Numbered from the stretch's first letter, positions 30,316-40,547 are shown. The stretch is DNA of 44,840 bases from an uncultured Actinomycetes bacterium (GCA_903920865.1 CAIXNN010000038.1:1-44840); one strand, 5' to 3'. Notes: a model not told the origin generated them from the sequence alone. Made by a program: numbers and translations.

Positions 30316-30337
30316 GGGCAGGTTGTCTACCTCGCCC
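30316..30337 (+). other. Intercistronic hairpin between mreB and mreC
   Basis: GGGC-AGGT-tgtct-ACCT-c-GCCC; no T-tract. Confidence 0.5.
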
Positions 30338-30348
30338 GTTAGGTCACG

Positions 30349-31314
30349 ATGATGCGATCACGCCGCGCACGACTTGCGTTAGCTATAGCGGTCTTGGTCA
30401 GCATCACCTTCATTATTTTGAGTGCACGCGGAAGTTCGACCACGGCCCGCGATACCGGCTCAAGCGTTTTCGGTCCCTTTGAAAGATTGACTTCATCGGT
30501 TACTAAGCCGATTGGAAATTTCTTCAGTTCCCTAACTCGGATACGCAGCAATGAGAAAACCATCAGCGACCTACAACAAAAAAACGCCGCCCTGCAATTT
30601 GATAACCGCGTTCTCGATGGGCAGTCAGCGCGCGGACGGCAACTGCAGTCGTTGCTGAAGACTGCTGGCATTGGTCAATTAACGATCGTTCCTGCACAGG
30701 TGATTGCTGTTGGGCCATCACAGGGATTTGCTTGGTCGATCACCTTGGATGCCGGTTCCCGCGATGGGGTGAAAACGGGTCAGTGTGTGATCAATGGCGA
30801 TGGCCTAGTCGGACGAGTCAGTAGTGTGGGCCGAAGTACGTCCACGGTCTTGCTGGCCATTGACCCATCCTCCTCGATTGGTGCCCGGGCGGCTAAGTCT
30901 TCACAAATTGGCATTGCCACTGGGGATGGACTAGCTGGTTTGACGTTCCAATTACTTGACCCGATGGCCCCCTTGAAAAAGGGCGATTCGCTGCTCTCCT
31001 TTGGCTCAAAAAATAAGCAACCATTTCTTCCCGGTATTCCGTTGGGGACAATTACTGACATCAAGGGTGCAACCGGATCACTGACGCGGATCGCCATCGT
31101 GCAACCCTTTGTTGATTTTTCCGGACTCGATGTCGTGGGCATCGTTGTTGCTATCCCTGATCGCGATCCGCGCGATTCTCTCCTACCAAGTTCGCCCAAG
31201 CCTGCGCCAACGGTCACGATCACTATCTCGCCAACATCGGGCGCATCAAGCACGCCGCCTTCATCGGCTAGGCCAACTCCGAGCACCCCGACTCCTAAAC
31301 CATCCAAGAGTTAA
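30349..31314 (+). CDS. mreC: Rod shape-determining protein MreC
   Basis: Single N-terminal TM, coiled coil and beta domain (GFAWSITLDAGSRDGVKTGQ); Pro/Ser/Thr-rich tail; between mreB and mreD. Confidence 0.93.
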   Translation: MMRSRRARLALAIAVLVSITFIILSARGSSTTARDTGSSVFGPFERLTSSVTKPIGNFFSSLTRIRSNEKTISDLQQKNAALQFDNRVLDGQSARGRQLQSLLKTAGIGQLTIVPAQVIAVGPSQGFAWSITLDAGSRDGVKTGQCVINGDGLVGRVSSVGRSTSTVLLAIDPSSSIGARAAKSSQIGIATGDGLAGLTFQLLDPMAPLKKGDSLLSFGSKNKQPFLPGIPLGTITDIKGATGSLTRIAIVQPFVDFSGLDVVGIVVAIPDRDPRDSLLPSSPKPAPTVTITISPTSGASSTPPSSARPTPSTPTPKPSKS

Positions 31315-31316
31315 CG

Positions 31317-31838
31317 ATGTCACTTTTTTGGCGTCGTTTCCTTGTGGCTGGGATTTGGATCGTTGCCGCAATTGTCATTCAAAATGTCATCCTCAGTCAA
31401 TTGCCACTGCCCGGCGCAACACCTGATCTATTGCTGGTGCTCGTCGTGGGTTGGGCCATGACCAAGGGATCGCTTGAAGGGGTCATCGTTGGTTTTGTTG
31501 CGGGATTAATGCTGGACGTCATTCCGCCGGCCGTGGGAACAGTTGGGGTTTGGCCGCTCATTCTTGCCGTCGTTGGCTACTTCGTCGGTTTGGCCGCCGA
31601 TGACGGCCAGCGTTCGGCCATCACGCCATTGGTCATTGTCGCTTTGGCCTCGGTTGCCTCAATGGGTGCCTATTTATCCGTGTCGGTCCTGCTGGGAACC
31701 AGCCCAATGACTTCGGCGTCAGAGATCATCGGGCAACTGTTTACGCAGGGTCTTTATGCTGTTGCCTTAGCGCTTGCTGTTCTGCCGGCCTTATCACTTT
31801 CGATAAGGCGCATTGAACCGACTTCCCCGCGCTGGTAG
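31317..31838 (+). CDS. mreD: Rod shape-determining protein MreD
   Basis: Polytopic about 170-aa protein directly between mreC and PBP2. Confidence 0.9.
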   Translation: MSLFWRRFLVAGIWIVAAIVIQNVILSQLPLPGATPDLLLVLVVGWAMTKGSLEGVIVGFVAGLMLDVIPPAVGTVGVWPLILAVVGYFVGLAADDGQRSAITPLVIVALASVASMGAYLSVSVLLGTSPMTSASEIIGQLFTQGLYAVALALAVLPALSLSIRRIEPTSPRW

Positions 31839-31852
31839 CCAGGAGGGTTTCA

Positions 31853-33958
31853 GTGAGCGACAGATCGCGGTTGCGCCTGCTGGTACTCCAAGTGCTCGCG
31901 CTGTCCTTGATGCTCACTCTCTTTACGCGGCTCTTTTTTCTCCAAGTGGTCAATGGCGATCAATATCAAAAAGCAGCGGCTAATAACCGGACTCGGGAAG
32001 TGGTCACTCCAGCTGTTCGAGGGTTAATCCTCGATTCCCAAGGCCGGGTGTTGGCCGGAAATCGCACAACGATCGTGGTTTCGGTTGATCGATCGGTTAT
32101 CAAGAAACAGAAGGATCGCGGGCAAGGGGTCATTACACGTTTGGCCAAAACCTTAAATGTGAAAGTTACCGGCCTTCGTGGTGCTTTGACCTTGTGCGGA
32201 ACCAAGGGTGCAGCTAAACCTCCGGTCTGTTGGAACGGATCCCCCTACCAACCCATCCCAGTAGCCAAGGATGTTTCCACGGACGTGGCCTTGAGCATTA
32301 TGGAACGGCGCGAACTTTTCCCTGGTGTTACCGCTGAGCTGTCAACGATTCGAAATTACCCGAGCGTGAGCGGAGTAAATGCCGCGCACGTGTTGGGTTA
32401 CCTCGGCCCCATTACGGAAAAAGAGTTACAAGCCGACACATCGGGCTTGTTGCGCACCGACCTTGTGGGGCGTGCCGGCCTTGAGGACACCTACGACTCC
32501 TACCTACGCGGAGTTCCTGGATTTACAACGTTGGCGGTAGATAATTCGGGCTCGGTGACCGGAACTGCTTCAACGACCGATTCGGTGCCAGGTGATTACC
32601 TGGTCACCAACATTGATGCCAAAGTCCAAGCAGTAGCCGAGAAGGCCCTAGCCACCCAGATTCAGGCTGCCCGCGCTGGTAAGACCTATAAATGTGGTGG
32701 CGGTTGTCGTGCTGATTCCGGCTCGGTGATTGTGCTCAATGCTCGCACCGGGGCTGTCGTGGCTATGGCGAGTTACCCGACCTATGACCCGTCGGTGTGG
32801 GTTGGCGGTATTTCACAGAAGCAGTACAGCTCTTTGACCAGTGCAAAATCAAACACGCCGCTGTTAACGCGGGCATGGTCTGGTGAGTACATCCCGGCCT
32901 CAACCTTCAAGGTGATCTCCACATCTGCGGCTGTGCGGGCTGGCGAAAACCTCAATGGCCTGTATGACTGTTCGAAGCAATACAAAGTCGGAAACTTGAC
33001 CAAGCAAAACTTTGAGTCCGAAGCCTTCGGTCCGATTTCGATTGAACGAGCCATCGAAGTTTCATGTAACACCGTGTTCTACGGACTTGGTTATGACGCG
33101 TGGGTTCGCGATGGTGGAATCACACCGAAGGGCGGCGGCGCCGATGAGTGGTTTGTGCGAACGGCTCGAGACTTTGGCTTGGGTTCGCTGACCAATGTTG
33201 ACCTTCCCAGCGAAAGCGCCGGTCGAATTGTTGGTCGAGCAGATGTGCTTAAGCGCTGGAAAGAAAACAAGGGCATCTACTGCAAGCGGGCAAAAAATGG
33301 ATACCCCGAGGTGCGTGATCGCACGCGCGCGAAATTCCTCACCGAACTTGCCAAGGAAAATTGTGTTGACGGCGGTACCTATAAGGGTGGATATGCCGCT
33401 GACTTCGCCATTGGACAGGGGGAGACTGCTGTCACTCCGCTGCAAATGGCCACGATCTACGCGGCCATTGCCAACGGAGGCACGCTGTGGCAGCCCCAGG
33501 TTGCCAAAGCCGTGCTTTCTCCCACCGGCAAGGTGTTGAAAACCTTTCAACCCAAGGCTCAGGGCAAACTTCCAGATTCAGCGGCGACCCTTGGCTACAT
33601 TCAGCGCGCACTGCGAGGGGTGGCCACGGTGGGAACTGGAAGCAATCTGTTTAAAGATTTCCCGGTAGCTGTGTCAGCAAAGACCGGTTCCGGACAGGTC
33701 ACTGGAAAAGATGACACTTCCTGGTTTGATTCCTATGCGCCAAGTAATAATCCGCAATATGTTGTCGTCATGATGGTCTCCCAAGGTGGCACTGGGGCTG
33801 GCACCAGTGGACCTGGTGTGAAGAAGATCTATGAGGCGCTGTTTGGCGTTAACGGGAAAACAGCAAATCCAGCGAAGTCTGTTTTGCCCGGTGGAAGGTT
33901 GCCCACGGGTCTGCCGAGCATTCGCTCAACTGGGACCATCGTTGGACCATCACGATGA
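31853..33958 (+). CDS. mrdA: Penicillin-binding protein 2 (class B transpeptidase)
   Basis: VRGLILDSQGRVLAGNR; EYIPASTFKV (SxxK); KTGSGQV (KTG). Confidence 0.95.
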   Translation: MSDRSRLRLLVLQVLALSLMLTLFTRLFFLQVVNGDQYQKAAANNRTREVVTPAVRGLILDSQGRVLAGNRTTIVVSVDRSVIKKQKDRGQGVITRLAKTLNVKVTGLRGALTLCGTKGAAKPPVCWNGSPYQPIPVAKDVSTDVALSIMERRELFPGVTAELSTIRNYPSVSGVNAAHVLGYLGPITEKELQADTSGLLRTDLVGRAGLEDTYDSYLRGVPGFTTLAVDNSGSVTGTASTTDSVPGDYLVTNIDAKVQAVAEKALATQIQAARAGKTYKCGGGCRADSGSVIVLNARTGAVVAMASYPTYDPSVWVGGISQKQYSSLTSAKSNTPLLTRAWSGEYIPASTFKVISTSAAVRAGENLNGLYDCSKQYKVGNLTKQNFESEAFGPISIERAIEVSCNTVFYGLGYDAWVRDGGITPKGGGADEWFVRTARDFGLGSLTNVDLPSESAGRIVGRADVLKRWKENKGIYCKRAKNGYPEVRDRTRAKFLTELAKENCVDGGTYKGGYAADFAIGQGETAVTPLQMATIYAAIANGGTLWQPQVAKAVLSPTGKVLKTFQPKAQGKLPDSAATLGYIQRALRGVATVGTGSNLFKDFPVAVSAKTGSGQVTGKDDTSWFDSYAPSNNPQYVVVMMVSQGGTGAGTSGPGVKKIYEALFGVNGKTANPAKSVLPGGRLPTGLPSIRSTGTIVGPSR

Positions 33959-35130
33959 CCTATTCCTCAACGGACTTTTACTCTCGCCGCGGTGTTGTTG
34001 ATCGGGCCCTTGATCGAGACTCAACGCTTCGCCGACTTGACTGGGTGTTGATGGGTTCGGTTTTGACCTTGCTATTTATTGGAACCTTGTTGGTGTGGTC
34101 AGCGACCAAGCAAAAGCAATTGGACGCTGGCGGTGACCCCCAGACCTATCTGAAGAAGCACCTGATCAACATCATCATTGGCCTAGCCTTGGCGGCGCTG
34201 ACCACGCTGTTGGACTACCGAATGTTGCGGGCCTATGCACCGTTGATCTATGGCGCATCGGTGCTCGGATTACTGGCAGTGCTCTCCCCGCTGGGTTCAA
34301 CGATCAATGGTGCGCACTCGTGGATCGTTTTGCCTGCAGGTTTTAGTGTGCAGCCCTCCGAATTTGCCAAAGTTGCAATCGTCGTGGGTGTTTCCGTGCT
34401 GTTGAGTGAAAGACGCGATGGCGAATCGGCCCCTATCCGCAGTGACTTGTTGCTGGCGCTTGGCTTTGCTGCTATCCCGGTAGTCTTGATCATGTTGCAG
34501 CCCGACCTAGGCACCACGATGGTGATCGCCTTCATTATTTTGGGGATGCTTGCAGTTGCTGGCGTTGAAACAAAATTCATTGCAGCTCTGTTGGGTATTG
34601 CCGCCGTCGGCGCAGTGCTTGCGATCAAGGCCGGGGTGCTGAGCACCTACCAGATCAATCGCTTCGCCGCCTTCGCCAATCCTTCTCTTGATCCGCGGGG
34701 TGTGGGTTACAACACTGGCCAGGCTCGAATCGCTATTGGACAGGGCAGTTGGTTTGGCCAAGGTCTCTTCCGTGGTACACAAACCAATGGACGATTTGTT
34801 CCCGAACAACAAACTGACTTCGTTTTTACCGTGGCCGGTGAAGAGTTGGGTCTAGTTGGCGCCGGCGTCATCATCATCTTGATCGGCATCATCTTGTGGC
34901 GCACTATTCGCATTGCCCGTCGAGCCGAAGACCTGTACGGCGTGCTGGTGGCAACCGGGATTGCCTGCTGGTTCACCTTCCAAGCATTTGAAAACATTGG
35001 GATGACCCTGGGGATCACCCCTGTGACTGGTTTGCCCTTGCCCTTTGTCTCCTATGGGGGCTCATCAATGTTTGCCAACATGATGGCTATCGGTTTACTG
35101 CAAAATGTGCACTTAAAACGCTACGTGTAG
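33955..35130 (+). CDS. rodA: Peptidoglycan glycosyltransferase RodA (SEDS family)
   Basis: QPSEFAKVAIV; FVPEQQTDFVFTVAGEELGLVGA; TGLPLPFVSYGGSSM. Confidence 0.96.
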   Translation: MTYSSTDFYSRRGVVDRALDRDSTLRRLDWVLMGSVLTLLFIGTLLVWSATKQKQLDAGGDPQTYLKKHLINIIIGLALAALTTLLDYRMLRAYAPLIYGASVLGLLAVLSPLGSTINGAHSWIVLPAGFSVQPSEFAKVAIVVGVSVLLSERRDGESAPIRSDLLLALGFAAIPVVLIMLQPDLGTTMVIAFIILGMLAVAGVETKFIAALLGIAAVGAVLAIKAGVLSTYQINRFAAFANPSLDPRGVGYNTGQARIAIGQGSWFGQGLFRGTQTNGRFVPEQQTDFVFTVAGEELGLVGAGVIIILIGIILWRTIRIARRAEDLYGVLVATGIACWFTFQAFENIGMTLGITPVTGLPLPFVSYGGSSMFANMMAIGLLQNVHLKRYV

Positions 35131-35161
35131 CCGATAACTGTGTGACCGGTACAGTTATCAC

Positions 35162-37111
35162 ATGCTTGGCGAATCAGTATTTCCTGCGCTTGAAGCACTT
35201 CTGCCATTCGTGACTAAGCCCATCCAATATGTCGGTGGTGAGCTCAACAGCACGGTCAAAGCATGGGATGAGTGTGATGTCCGCTGGGCGTTGATGTACC
35301 CAGATGCCTACGAAGTGGGTTTGCCCAACCAAGGCTCGATGATCTTGTATGAAGTCATCAATGAACAAGAAGGCATGCTGGCCGAGCGGACCTATGCTGT
35401 CTGGCCTGATCTTGAAAAGCTCATGCGCGAGCACAAGGTGCCTCAATTCACCGTAGATGCCCACCGAGCAGTTGGTGACTTTGACTTTTTGGGTGTGAGT
35501 TTTAGTACCGAGCTGGGCTACACAAACCTGTTGACCGCCTTGGATCTAGCCGGCGTTGCATTGCATTGTGCAGATCGCGGAATTGATGACCCCATTGTGG
35601 TGGCTGGCGGTCACGCAGCTTTCAACCCTGAGCCCATCGCGCGCTTTGTTGACGCAGCAGTTTTGGGCGATGGCGAAGAGGCAGTCTTGTTGATGAGTTC
35701 GATTCTTCGCACCTGGAAGAGTCAAGGTCGGCCGGGTGGGCGTGAGGAATTGCTCTTGCGCTTTGCCGAAACCGGAAGCGTGTATATCCCGGCGTTTTAC
35801 GATGTTGAATATCACGACGATGGCCGAATCCGCCGAGTCAGTGCGAATCAGCCGCGAGCACCGTGGCGAATTTCCAAGCACACCGTGATGGATCTTGATC
35901 AATGGCCCTACCCAAAGAAGCCACTTGTGCCCCTTGCTGAAACCGTGCATGAGCGCATGAGCGTGGAGATCTTCCGGGGCTGCACTCGTGGCTGTCGGTT
36001 CTGTCAGGCCGGCATGATTACTCGGCCGGTTCGTGAACGCAGCATCACCGGCATTGGCGAAATGGTTAAAGCTGGCCTAGATGCCACCGGCTACGAAGAG
36101 GTTGGTTTGCTTTCGCTGAGCAGCGCAGACCACAGCGAGATTGCCGAAGTGGCCAAGGATCTGGCTGATCGGTATGAAGGAACCCAGACCGGATTGAGCC
36201 TGCCATCGACTCGCGTTGATGCGTTCAACGTGGACTTGGCCAATGAATTAACTCGCAATGGTCGTCGCAGTGGATTGACGTTTGCGCCCGAAGGCGGCAG
36301 CGAACGCATTCGCAAGGTGATCAACAAGATGGTCACCGAGGAAGACTTGATTCGCACGGTGACAACGGCCTATGCCAACGGCTGGCGCCAGGTCAAGTTG
36401 TACTTCATGTGCGGACTGCCCACTGAGACTGATGAAGATGTGTTGCAAATTGCGGAAGTGGCAAAGCGCGTCATTGAAGCTGGCCGGCAAGCATCAGGCA
36501 TGAAGGACATTCGTTGCACTGTTTCCATCGGCGGATTTGTTCCCAAGCCACATACGCCCTTCCAGTGGGCTGCCCAGCTTGACCATGAGGCTACCGATGC
36601 TCGGTTAGCAAAATTGCGCGATGCAATTCGCGCTGATCGACGCTATGGCAAGTCCATCGGGTTTAGGTATCACGATGGAAAGCCCGGGATCATCGAAGGC
36701 TTGCTTTCGCGCGGAGACCGGCGCGTTGGTGATGTGATTGAGACGGTGTGGAAGGCGGGAGCGCGCTTTGATGGCTGGAGCGAGCACTTTTCCTACGATG
36801 CTTGGGCGCAGGCTGCGGCAGATGCCTTCGAATCTGAGCCCATTGACCTGAATTGGTACACGATCCGTGAACGCGGTGAAGATGAAGTGCTTCCTTGGGA
36901 CCATCTCGATAGTGGTTTGGACAAAGAGTGGCTTTGGCAGGATTGGCAGGAGTCTATTTCTGGCGCTGAGGTTGAAGACTGTCGTTGGACTCCGTGTTAT
37001 GACTGCGGCGTGTGCGACCAAATGGGTACCAGTATTCAAATTGGCCCCACGGGTCAGCGCCTGATCCCCATTTCTGTTGTCGATTCAAGCGCTGTCCTAG
37101 CGGGTTCGTAG
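35162..37111 (+). CDS. TIGR03960-family B12-binding domain-containing radical SAM protein
   Basis: CTRGCRFCQAG [4Fe-4S]-SAM motif; adjacent to a TIGR03936-like gene. Confidence 0.93.
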   Translation: MLGESVFPALEALLPFVTKPIQYVGGELNSTVKAWDECDVRWALMYPDAYEVGLPNQGSMILYEVINEQEGMLAERTYAVWPDLEKLMREHKVPQFTVDAHRAVGDFDFLGVSFSTELGYTNLLTALDLAGVALHCADRGIDDPIVVAGGHAAFNPEPIARFVDAAVLGDGEEAVLLMSSILRTWKSQGRPGGREELLLRFAETGSVYIPAFYDVEYHDDGRIRRVSANQPRAPWRISKHTVMDLDQWPYPKKPLVPLAETVHERMSVEIFRGCTRGCRFCQAGMITRPVRERSITGIGEMVKAGLDATGYEEVGLLSLSSADHSEIAEVAKDLADRYEGTQTGLSLPSTRVDAFNVDLANELTRNGRRSGLTFAPEGGSERIRKVINKMVTEEDLIRTVTTAYANGWRQVKLYFMCGLPTETDEDVLQIAEVAKRVIEAGRQASGMKDIRCTVSIGGFVPKPHTPFQWAAQLDHEATDARLAKLRDAIRADRRYGKSIGFRYHDGKPGIIEGLLSRGDRRVGDVIETVWKAGARFDGWSEHFSYDAWAQAAADAFESEPIDLNWYTIRERGEDEVLPWDHLDSGLDKEWLWQDWQESISGAEVEDCRWTPCYDCGVCDQMGTSIQIGPTGQRLIPISVVDSSAVLAGS

Positions 37112-37906
37112 ATGGCTCGAAAGCCAGAGGGTCCACCGCCACCACCGGTGGTTCAAAAGGTTCGGATCCACTACACCAAACGGGGACGCCTTCGGTTTTC
37201 TTCGCACCGAGATTTTCAGCGCTCCTTTGAACGCGCACTTCGTCGCGGAAACGTCCCCATTGCCTTCAGCGCAGGATTTAGTCCACACCCCAAAGTTTCG
37301 TACGCCAATGCTGCGCCGACCGGAGTTGCAAGCCAGGCTGAGTACTTGGAAGTGGGCCTGGCTAAGCGATGTGACGTGATTGCCTTAGCCAAAGTTCTTG
37401 ATGAGTCGTTGCCCGTTGGTTTTGATGTTGTAGAAATTGTTGAAGCCGGTCCGGGCGCCCTAGCTGACGTATTGGAAGCTTCGGCCTGGCTCATTGAGTT
37501 TCCCACTGACGATCAAGCCAGTGTTGTGGCTGGCTTTGAGGCTTTTTTAGCGGCTGAGGAAGTGCCCGTCCAGCGGATGACCAAAAATGGGATTCGTCAC
37601 TTTGATGCACGTCAAGCTGTGGTGACCCTAGGCCTGGTAGGGGCTGGCTCGTCTGATTGGGAGGCTGGGCAGCGTGCCGTTGGGTCGATCTTGGACGGTT
37701 GTGCCATACTCAAAGCAGTCGTACGCCACACAACTCCGGCTGTTCGACCCGATGACGTTCTTTATGGCTTGCGTGAGATTTCAGGCCTGACGCCCTCGAG
37801 CCCCCCACGGGTGACGAGGTTGGCGCAGGGCCCGCTTGATCCGCAAACTGCAGTGATTAGCGATCCTCTTGATCGCGATCGGAAAGTCATCACCTCAACG
37901 AGTTAG
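37112..37906 (+). CDS. TIGR03936-family radical-SAM-associated protein
   Basis: VRIHYTKRGRLRFSSHRDFQRSFERALRRGNVPIAFSAGFSPHPKVSYANAAPTGVAS. Confidence 0.92.
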   Translation: MARKPEGPPPPPVVQKVRIHYTKRGRLRFSSHRDFQRSFERALRRGNVPIAFSAGFSPHPKVSYANAAPTGVASQAEYLEVGLAKRCDVIALAKVLDESLPVGFDVVEIVEAGPGALADVLEASAWLIEFPTDDQASVVAGFEAFLAAEEVPVQRMTKNGIRHFDARQAVVTLGLVGAGSSDWEAGQRAVGSILDGCAILKAVVRHTTPAVRPDDVLYGLREISGLTPSSPPRVTRLAQGPLDPQTAVISDPLDRDRKVITSTS

Positions 37907-37931
37907 CCCTCGATGAGACCCCATTGGCTTC

Positions 37932-38011
37932 CCCTGGCCTTCGTGCGTTGAAAGCGCAAGGACCAGGGACTTATCGCCCTCGCGGCGACGGTTCGCGCCG
38001 ATACTGCGAGG
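37932..38011 (+). promoter_or_regulatory. Structured leader upstream of RNase E/G (two hairpins)
   Basis: CCCTGG-CCTT-cgt-GCG-ttgaaa-CGC-AAGG-a-CCAGGG (37932-37968) and CCTCGC-GGCG-acggttcg-CGCC-gatact-GCGAGG (37978-38011). Confidence 0.6.
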
Positions 38012-38032
38012 CATGACAGGAGACCTGCCCGG

Positions 38033-40501
38033 ATGCTCGACAACGAGCCAACCGGTGCCGGCGAAACAACCGGCACTTCTCAGCCTGCACGCAAAATCGT
38101 CCTAGCCGCCAAAAAGGCGCCACCAAAAGCTGTGACCAAGAAGGTCTCGGCTAAGGAAACACCTGCTGATCTCGAACCGGTAGCCAAGAAAGCCGCTGCC
38201 AAGAAGTCGGCCGTGAAGAAGGCAGCCAAGCCTGAATCAGTGGCTGCAGCCCTCTTTGTTGCTGAAGAAGCACCAAAGCCCGTCAAGAAAGCCACGGCGA
38301 AGAAGGCCCCCGCCAAGGAGGCAACCGCCAAAAAGACCACGACAAAGAAGACTGCAGCGAAAAAGACTGCAACAGATTCCGATGCTGCTTCGTCAGCAAG
38401 TTCTGCAGGCGGACCTGCTGTCCCCGTAGTTTTGTTCCAACCTCCGCCCGAGACTGTGGCGCGTACGCGTAAGCGAACACCTGCAAAGGCGGCTAAAGAA
38501 GAAGCTGTTGTTTCTGCTCCGGAAGCTGATGCTGACTTAGATGATGACGATGGCCCGCGTCGTCGTCGACGTCGAGGTGGTCGTGGCCGTCGTGGTCGCG
38601 GCGCCGAGGGTGTCGATGGCGTTGAGTCCGCGGGCGATGCTGATCCAAGTCAAGGAACGGGCGAGCCAGCCGAGGGTGATGACGAAGAGGGCGCAGTTCG
38701 CCGTCGCCGTCGCCGTCGCTCCACCGCTGAGGGTGCTGAGCCAAATCCGGATGATCCGCCCAACACTGTTGTGCGCGTTCGCACGCCACGAGCCAAGGCA
38801 GAGCCAGACAACTCTGACAAGGGTTCAGTGCGCATTGAAGCTAAGCGCCAGCGTCGCCGTGAAGGCCGGGAAGCAGGGCGTCGTCGCCCATCTGTTCTGA
38901 CTGAGTCGGAGTTCCTGGCTCGCCGGGAATCCGTTGAGCGCATCATGGTCGTGCGTCAAGTTGAAGACCGCACCCAAATCGCCGTCCTTGAAGACGGAGT
39001 GCTTGTTGAGCACCACGTCACTCGTGAAGAACACGGTTCCATGATTGGAAACGTCTTCCTAGGTCGCGTACAAAATGTTTTGCCGTCGATGGAAGCAGCC
39101 TTCGTTGACATTGGCCGTGGCCGCAATGCGGTTTTGTATGCCGGCGAAGTTAATTGGGATGCAGCAGGTCTGGAAGGTCAGCCGCGACGCATCGAGCTTG
39201 CACTGAAAACCGGTGATCCCGTTTTGGTTCAGGTAACCAAGGATCCAGTGGGCCAAAAGGGTGCACGTCTGACGAGTCAGATCTCACTTCCGGGGCGCTA
39301 CTTGGTGTACGTGCCCGATGGCTCTATGACAGGCATTAGCCGCAAACTTCCCGACACTGAGCGCTCGCGGTTGAAGAGTGTTTTAAAGCGTGTTGTCCCT
39401 GAAGATGCGGGTGTGATCGTGCGCACCGCGGCCGAGGGTGCCAGTGAAGACGAACTTGCCCGCGATGTTGAGCGCCTTGCCGCCCAATGGAATGACGTGA
39501 GTGAAAAGGCAAAGACCGCTTCGCCACCTTCAATGCTCTATGGCGAGCCAGATATGACCGTGCGAGTTATTCGCGACATCTTTAATGAAGATTTCAAGAA
39601 GGTTGTCATTAGTGGTGACAGCGCGTGGACCGTCGTTGATGACTACGTCTCATCGGTGGCCCCCGACCTGCACGCTCGCTTGGAAAAATGGACCGGCACC
39701 GAAGATGTGTGGACCAAGTTCCGCGTTGATGAGCAACTCGCTAAGGCTTTGGACCGCAAGGTGTATCTGCCCTCTGGGGGATCCTTGGTCATCGACCGCA
39801 CCGAAGCCATGACCGTTGTCGATGTGAACACCGGACGCTTTACCGGACAAGGTGGAAACCTTGAGGAAACGGTGACGGCTAACAACCTCGAAGCTGCGGA
39901 AGAAATTGTTCGCCAACTTCGGTTGCGCGATATCGGTGGAATCATCGTGGTGGACTTCATCGACATGGTGCTCGAGTCCAACCGAGACTTGGTACTTCGT
40001 CGCCTCCTCGAGTGCTTGGGCCGTGATCGAACCAAGCATCAAGTCGCTGAAGTGACCTCCCTTGGTTTGGTTCAGATGACACGTAAGCGGATCGGGCAAG
40101 GCCTGATTGAGGTCTTCTCAACCACCTGCGATCACTGCAATGGTCGTGGCCTGAATGTGACGATGGAACCGGTCAGCGAAAAGCGAGTTTCTGCGCCGCC
40201 GGCCATCAAGCACAAGGACGCGTCCAGCCAAGTTGCCAAGGTTGCCTCAGCCAGCATGCGTGCAAAGGCGGGTGACCAGGCAGCCGACCAGGCAGATGAG
40301 CCGGTCATTGACCAGGTGGTGGACCAAGACCTAACGAGTCAACAGGCAGACGAATCGGCCGTCGAACAGGTCAGCGATCAGGCACCGGAACAAGAGTTGG
40401 ATCAAGCGCAGGCCGTGGTCGCTGAGCAAGCGCCAGTGCGTGGCCGACGCCGTCGGGTGGCTACCAAGCCAGCCGGAGACCCATCAATTCCTGTTTCCTG
40501 A
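38033..40501 (+). CDS. rne: Ribonuclease E/G with Lys/Ala-rich N-terminal and Gln/Asp-rich C-terminal extensions
   Basis: GNVFLGRVQNVLPSMEAAFVDIGRGRNAVLYAGE (S1), DVNTGRFTGQGGNLEETVTANNLEAAEEI, zinc link TTCDHCNGRG. Confidence 0.95.
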   Translation: MLDNEPTGAGETTGTSQPARKIVLAAKKAPPKAVTKKVSAKETPADLEPVAKKAAAKKSAVKKAAKPESVAAALFVAEEAPKPVKKATAKKAPAKEATAKKTTTKKTAAKKTATDSDAASSASSAGGPAVPVVLFQPPPETVARTRKRTPAKAAKEEAVVSAPEADADLDDDDGPRRRRRRGGRGRRGRGAEGVDGVESAGDADPSQGTGEPAEGDDEEGAVRRRRRRRSTAEGAEPNPDDPPNTVVRVRTPRAKAEPDNSDKGSVRIEAKRQRRREGREAGRRRPSVLTESEFLARRESVERIMVVRQVEDRTQIAVLEDGVLVEHHVTREEHGSMIGNVFLGRVQNVLPSMEAAFVDIGRGRNAVLYAGEVNWDAAGLEGQPRRIELALKTGDPVLVQVTKDPVGQKGARLTSQISLPGRYLVYVPDGSMTGISRKLPDTERSRLKSVLKRVVPEDAGVIVRTAAEGASEDELARDVERLAAQWNDVSEKAKTASPPSMLYGEPDMTVRVIRDIFNEDFKKVVISGDSAWTVVDDYVSSVAPDLHARLEKWTGTEDVWTKFRVDEQLAKALDRKVYLPSGGSLVIDRTEAMTVVDVNTGRFTGQGGNLEETVTANNLEAAEEIVRQLRLRDIGGIIVVDFIDMVLESNRDLVLRRLLECLGRDRTKHQVAEVTSLGLVQMTRKRIGQGLIEVFSTTCDHCNGRGLNVTMEPVSEKRVSAPPAIKHKDASSQVAKVASASMRAKAGDQAADQADEPVIDQVVDQDLTSQQADESAVEQVSDQAPEQELDQAQAVVAEQAPVRGRRRRVATKPAGDPSIPVS

Positions 40502-40547
40502 CCCTGCCAGCCAGCCGTGCCTAGCCAACGCGTACCCTTGAGAACTC

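Noticed and set aside
30780-31307. 175-aa minus-strand ORF antisense to mreC
   Set aside because: Composition mirrors the Pro/Ser/Thr-rich mreC tail; no independent support.
32680-33360. Extra cysteines in PBP2 (KCGGGCRAD, LCGTKGAAKPPVCW)
   Set aside because: As I recall these are typical of actinobacterial PBP2 orthologues and not evidence of a new domain.
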